A DNA stretch of 32,105 bases from contig JAHIQT010000084.1 in the NCBI GenBank assembly GCA_018903255.1, positions 1-32,105 on the forward strand, given 5' to 3'. The position numbers and the translations under genes were made by a program. Below the pieces are notes generated by a model, which was not told the origin of the DNA, did not search any database, and worked only from the letters and a program-made list of their open reading frames with translations. Position 1 is the first letter of the stretch, and every line of letters begins with the position of its first letter. This DNA comes from Bacillota bacterium. Lineage in GTDB: Bacteria > Bacillota > Clostridia > Eubacteriales > Eubacteriaceae. Of this stretch, positions 31,137-32,105 are shown in pieces.

Positions 31137-32105
31137 CCAAACAAAGCCTTTATAAAAGAGGCCTGAGAGTCAATCCATTGCTGGAGTTGATTTTTTAACA
31201 GTGTAGACTTTCTAGAGCCTACCAAATTTAATTGTTCAACAAATAAGCTCATCAAACTTTGAAGAGCGGTTGAGAGTGACATATCCTGGATGTCGTCACA
31301 AAGCCTGAAGAATAATTCGCACAAGGTTTTATCATCATTTTCGCTTCGGCGAAGCCATTCCAGCAGGATGTATCGGGTAAAAACAATGGTTGTGTGGCTG
31401 ATCATCATATCATAGCTTCGCCCCTGAAATTCGGTACCAAGCTTCATGAGTGACTTAGTGGATTTGAAGAAAACTTCTATGCTCCACCGATTCCCATAAA
31501 TGCGGATGATTTCTTCATCAGACAAGGATAAATCGGTACTGAGTACTGTCAGCCAATCACTTTTTTTATTACGGTTTCTAACAAAAACAAGTTTAACCGG
31601 GATCCCGTTTTTCGTTTTTACAATGATAGATCCAAACTGGTTTCCGGGCGTATGTTTCGGCAAGCGTTTTCGCAATTCCGAAAGGCTATAAAAACCTTCT
31701 TTGTAGTGATAACGTTGCTTCAACTGCTTAACCATCCCAATCACATCCAGTCCCTCATCCAGAATGGCCCGAATCATGGGTTCGTGGGTAAACCAGCTAT
31801 CCATTAAAACATAATCTGCCTGAATACCTTGCTTTAGCGCATTTCTGATCATTTGAACAGCGACATCGGTTTTCTTTTTGATGGCTTCGCTTCGGCGTTT
31901 GTAACCACTGGTGCGTTTGTCAATTGATTCTGAAACTTCTTGTATCCGTTTTTTTTTGCTGGCCGATGACATCATCGCAAAATCGGTTGGCACAAAACTG
32001 TAACCATCGGTCCAGCCAAGCGCCAGCAGGGTAAACCCTTTGATGAAGCGATGGTCGGCGTGGTCATAAAGATTGGCCAGCAATTCAACATGCTTGCTCC
32101 GGTTC
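31085..32105 (-). mobile_element. IS4-family insertion sequence, partial
   Basis: The element enters the GGDEF gene somewhere between about 31085 and 31115 and runs past the right edge. The exact end and any target duplication cannot be fixed because the other end is absent. The transposase gene is antisense to the interrupted gene. Confidence 0.75.
31115..32104 (-). CDS. IS4-family DDE transposase, N-terminus beyond the window
   Basis: The C-terminal 329 or so residues of a transposase. The frame stays open to the edge, reading NRSKHVELLANLYDHADH before the internal TTG at 32083, so that codon is not the real start. DDE-fold features are the first catalytic Asp region TLLALGWTDGYSFVP, the second YVLMDSWFTHEPMI, and the third in RWSIEVFFKSTKSLMKLG (the Y/R-E-K signature of IS4 enzymes). 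The C-terminus has a helical tail and a TGA stop at 31117-31115. It appears intact as far as it goes. Confidence 0.9.
   Translation of the reverse strand, partial: NRSKHVELLANLYDHADHRFIKGFTLLALGWTDGYSFVPTDFAMMSSASKKKRIQEVSESIDKRTSGYKRRSEAIKKKTDVAVQMIRNALKQGIQADYVLMDSWFTHEPMIRAILDEGLDVIGMVKQLKQRYHYKEGFYSLSELRKRLPKHTPGNQFGSIIVKTKNGIPVKLVFVRNRNKKSDWLTVLSTDLSLSDEEIIRIYGNRWSIEVFFKSTKSLMKLGTEFQGRSYDMMISHTTIVFTRYILLEWLRRSENDDKTLCELFFRLCDDIQDMSLSTALQSLMSLFVEQLNLVGSRKSTLLKNQLQQWIDSQASFIKALFGQLSWES

Overview
The window looks like a chromosomal segment of a strictly anaerobic, low-to-mid GC Firmicute, most likely an acetogen of the Acetobacterium/Eubacteriaceae group. The pointers are a free-standing activation domain of the B12-dependent methionine synthase type, a complete sigma-54-controlled acetoin dehydrogenase operon (acoR, acoABCL), an iron-sulfur flavoprotein, a clostridial-type thiC behind a TPP riboswitch, and strong AGGAGG-type ribosome binding sites. 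The genus is an inference from protein character; no search was run.

Layout. 1-3141: a membrane diguanylate cyclase with a probable N-terminal frameshift, the methionine-synthase-activation-domain protein, and a DnaJ/TPR protein paired with a small membrane zinc-ribbon protein. 3142-4745: a strong promoter with a structured leader before a small DUF1667-like Cys protein, a 188-bp palindromic repeat, and a glutaredoxin fused to a zinc ribbon. 4748-5948 (minus strand): an XRE repressor and three small membrane proteins behind one promoter overlaid with ATGCAAA repeats. 6036-11521: response regulator, sensor kinase, ABC ATPase and FtsX-type permease; a row of TAAGAA boxes on an 11-bp period lies before the transporter, probably the regulator's own operator. 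11522-12838: a large inverted repeat and a TIM-barrel amidohydrolase. 12867-14763: a macro-domain/helical-domain protein followed by a VWA (MIDAS) protein. 14855-16490: a Crp/Fnr regulator and an iron-sulfur flavoprotein whose promoter carries a TGTA-N8-TACA palindrome at about -41.5. 16553-24009 (minus strand): acoR with its own promoter and terminator, then a -24/-12 promoter and acoA-acoB-acoC-acoL. 24098-26823: two GNAT acetyltransferases and a Cache-GGDEF protein. 26863-29669 (minus strand): a calcium-loop protein and thiC with its TPP riboswitch and terminator. 29943-32105: a CHASE4/HAMP/GGDEF gene cut short by an IS4-family element that runs off the window.

How it works together. AcoR, activated by acetoin (family knowledge), would bind paired TCTCA-N4-TGAGA sites and drive the sigma-54 promoter of acoABCL; the E1/E2/E3 complex cleaves acetoin to acetaldehyde and acetyl-CoA. 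A palindromic repeat family (three copies, each starting GTACCGAC) is inserted twice inside this operon, in the acoA leader and between acoB and acoC, and once near 4 kb. The most rewarding non-genic signals are this repeat family, the 11-bp operator array before the ABC transporter, the Crp/Fnr-type site, an unassigned leader RNA whose end resembles the sequence at the window start, and a long dyad before the amidohydrolase. Gene starts were chosen by ribosome binding site and often differ from the longest open frame.
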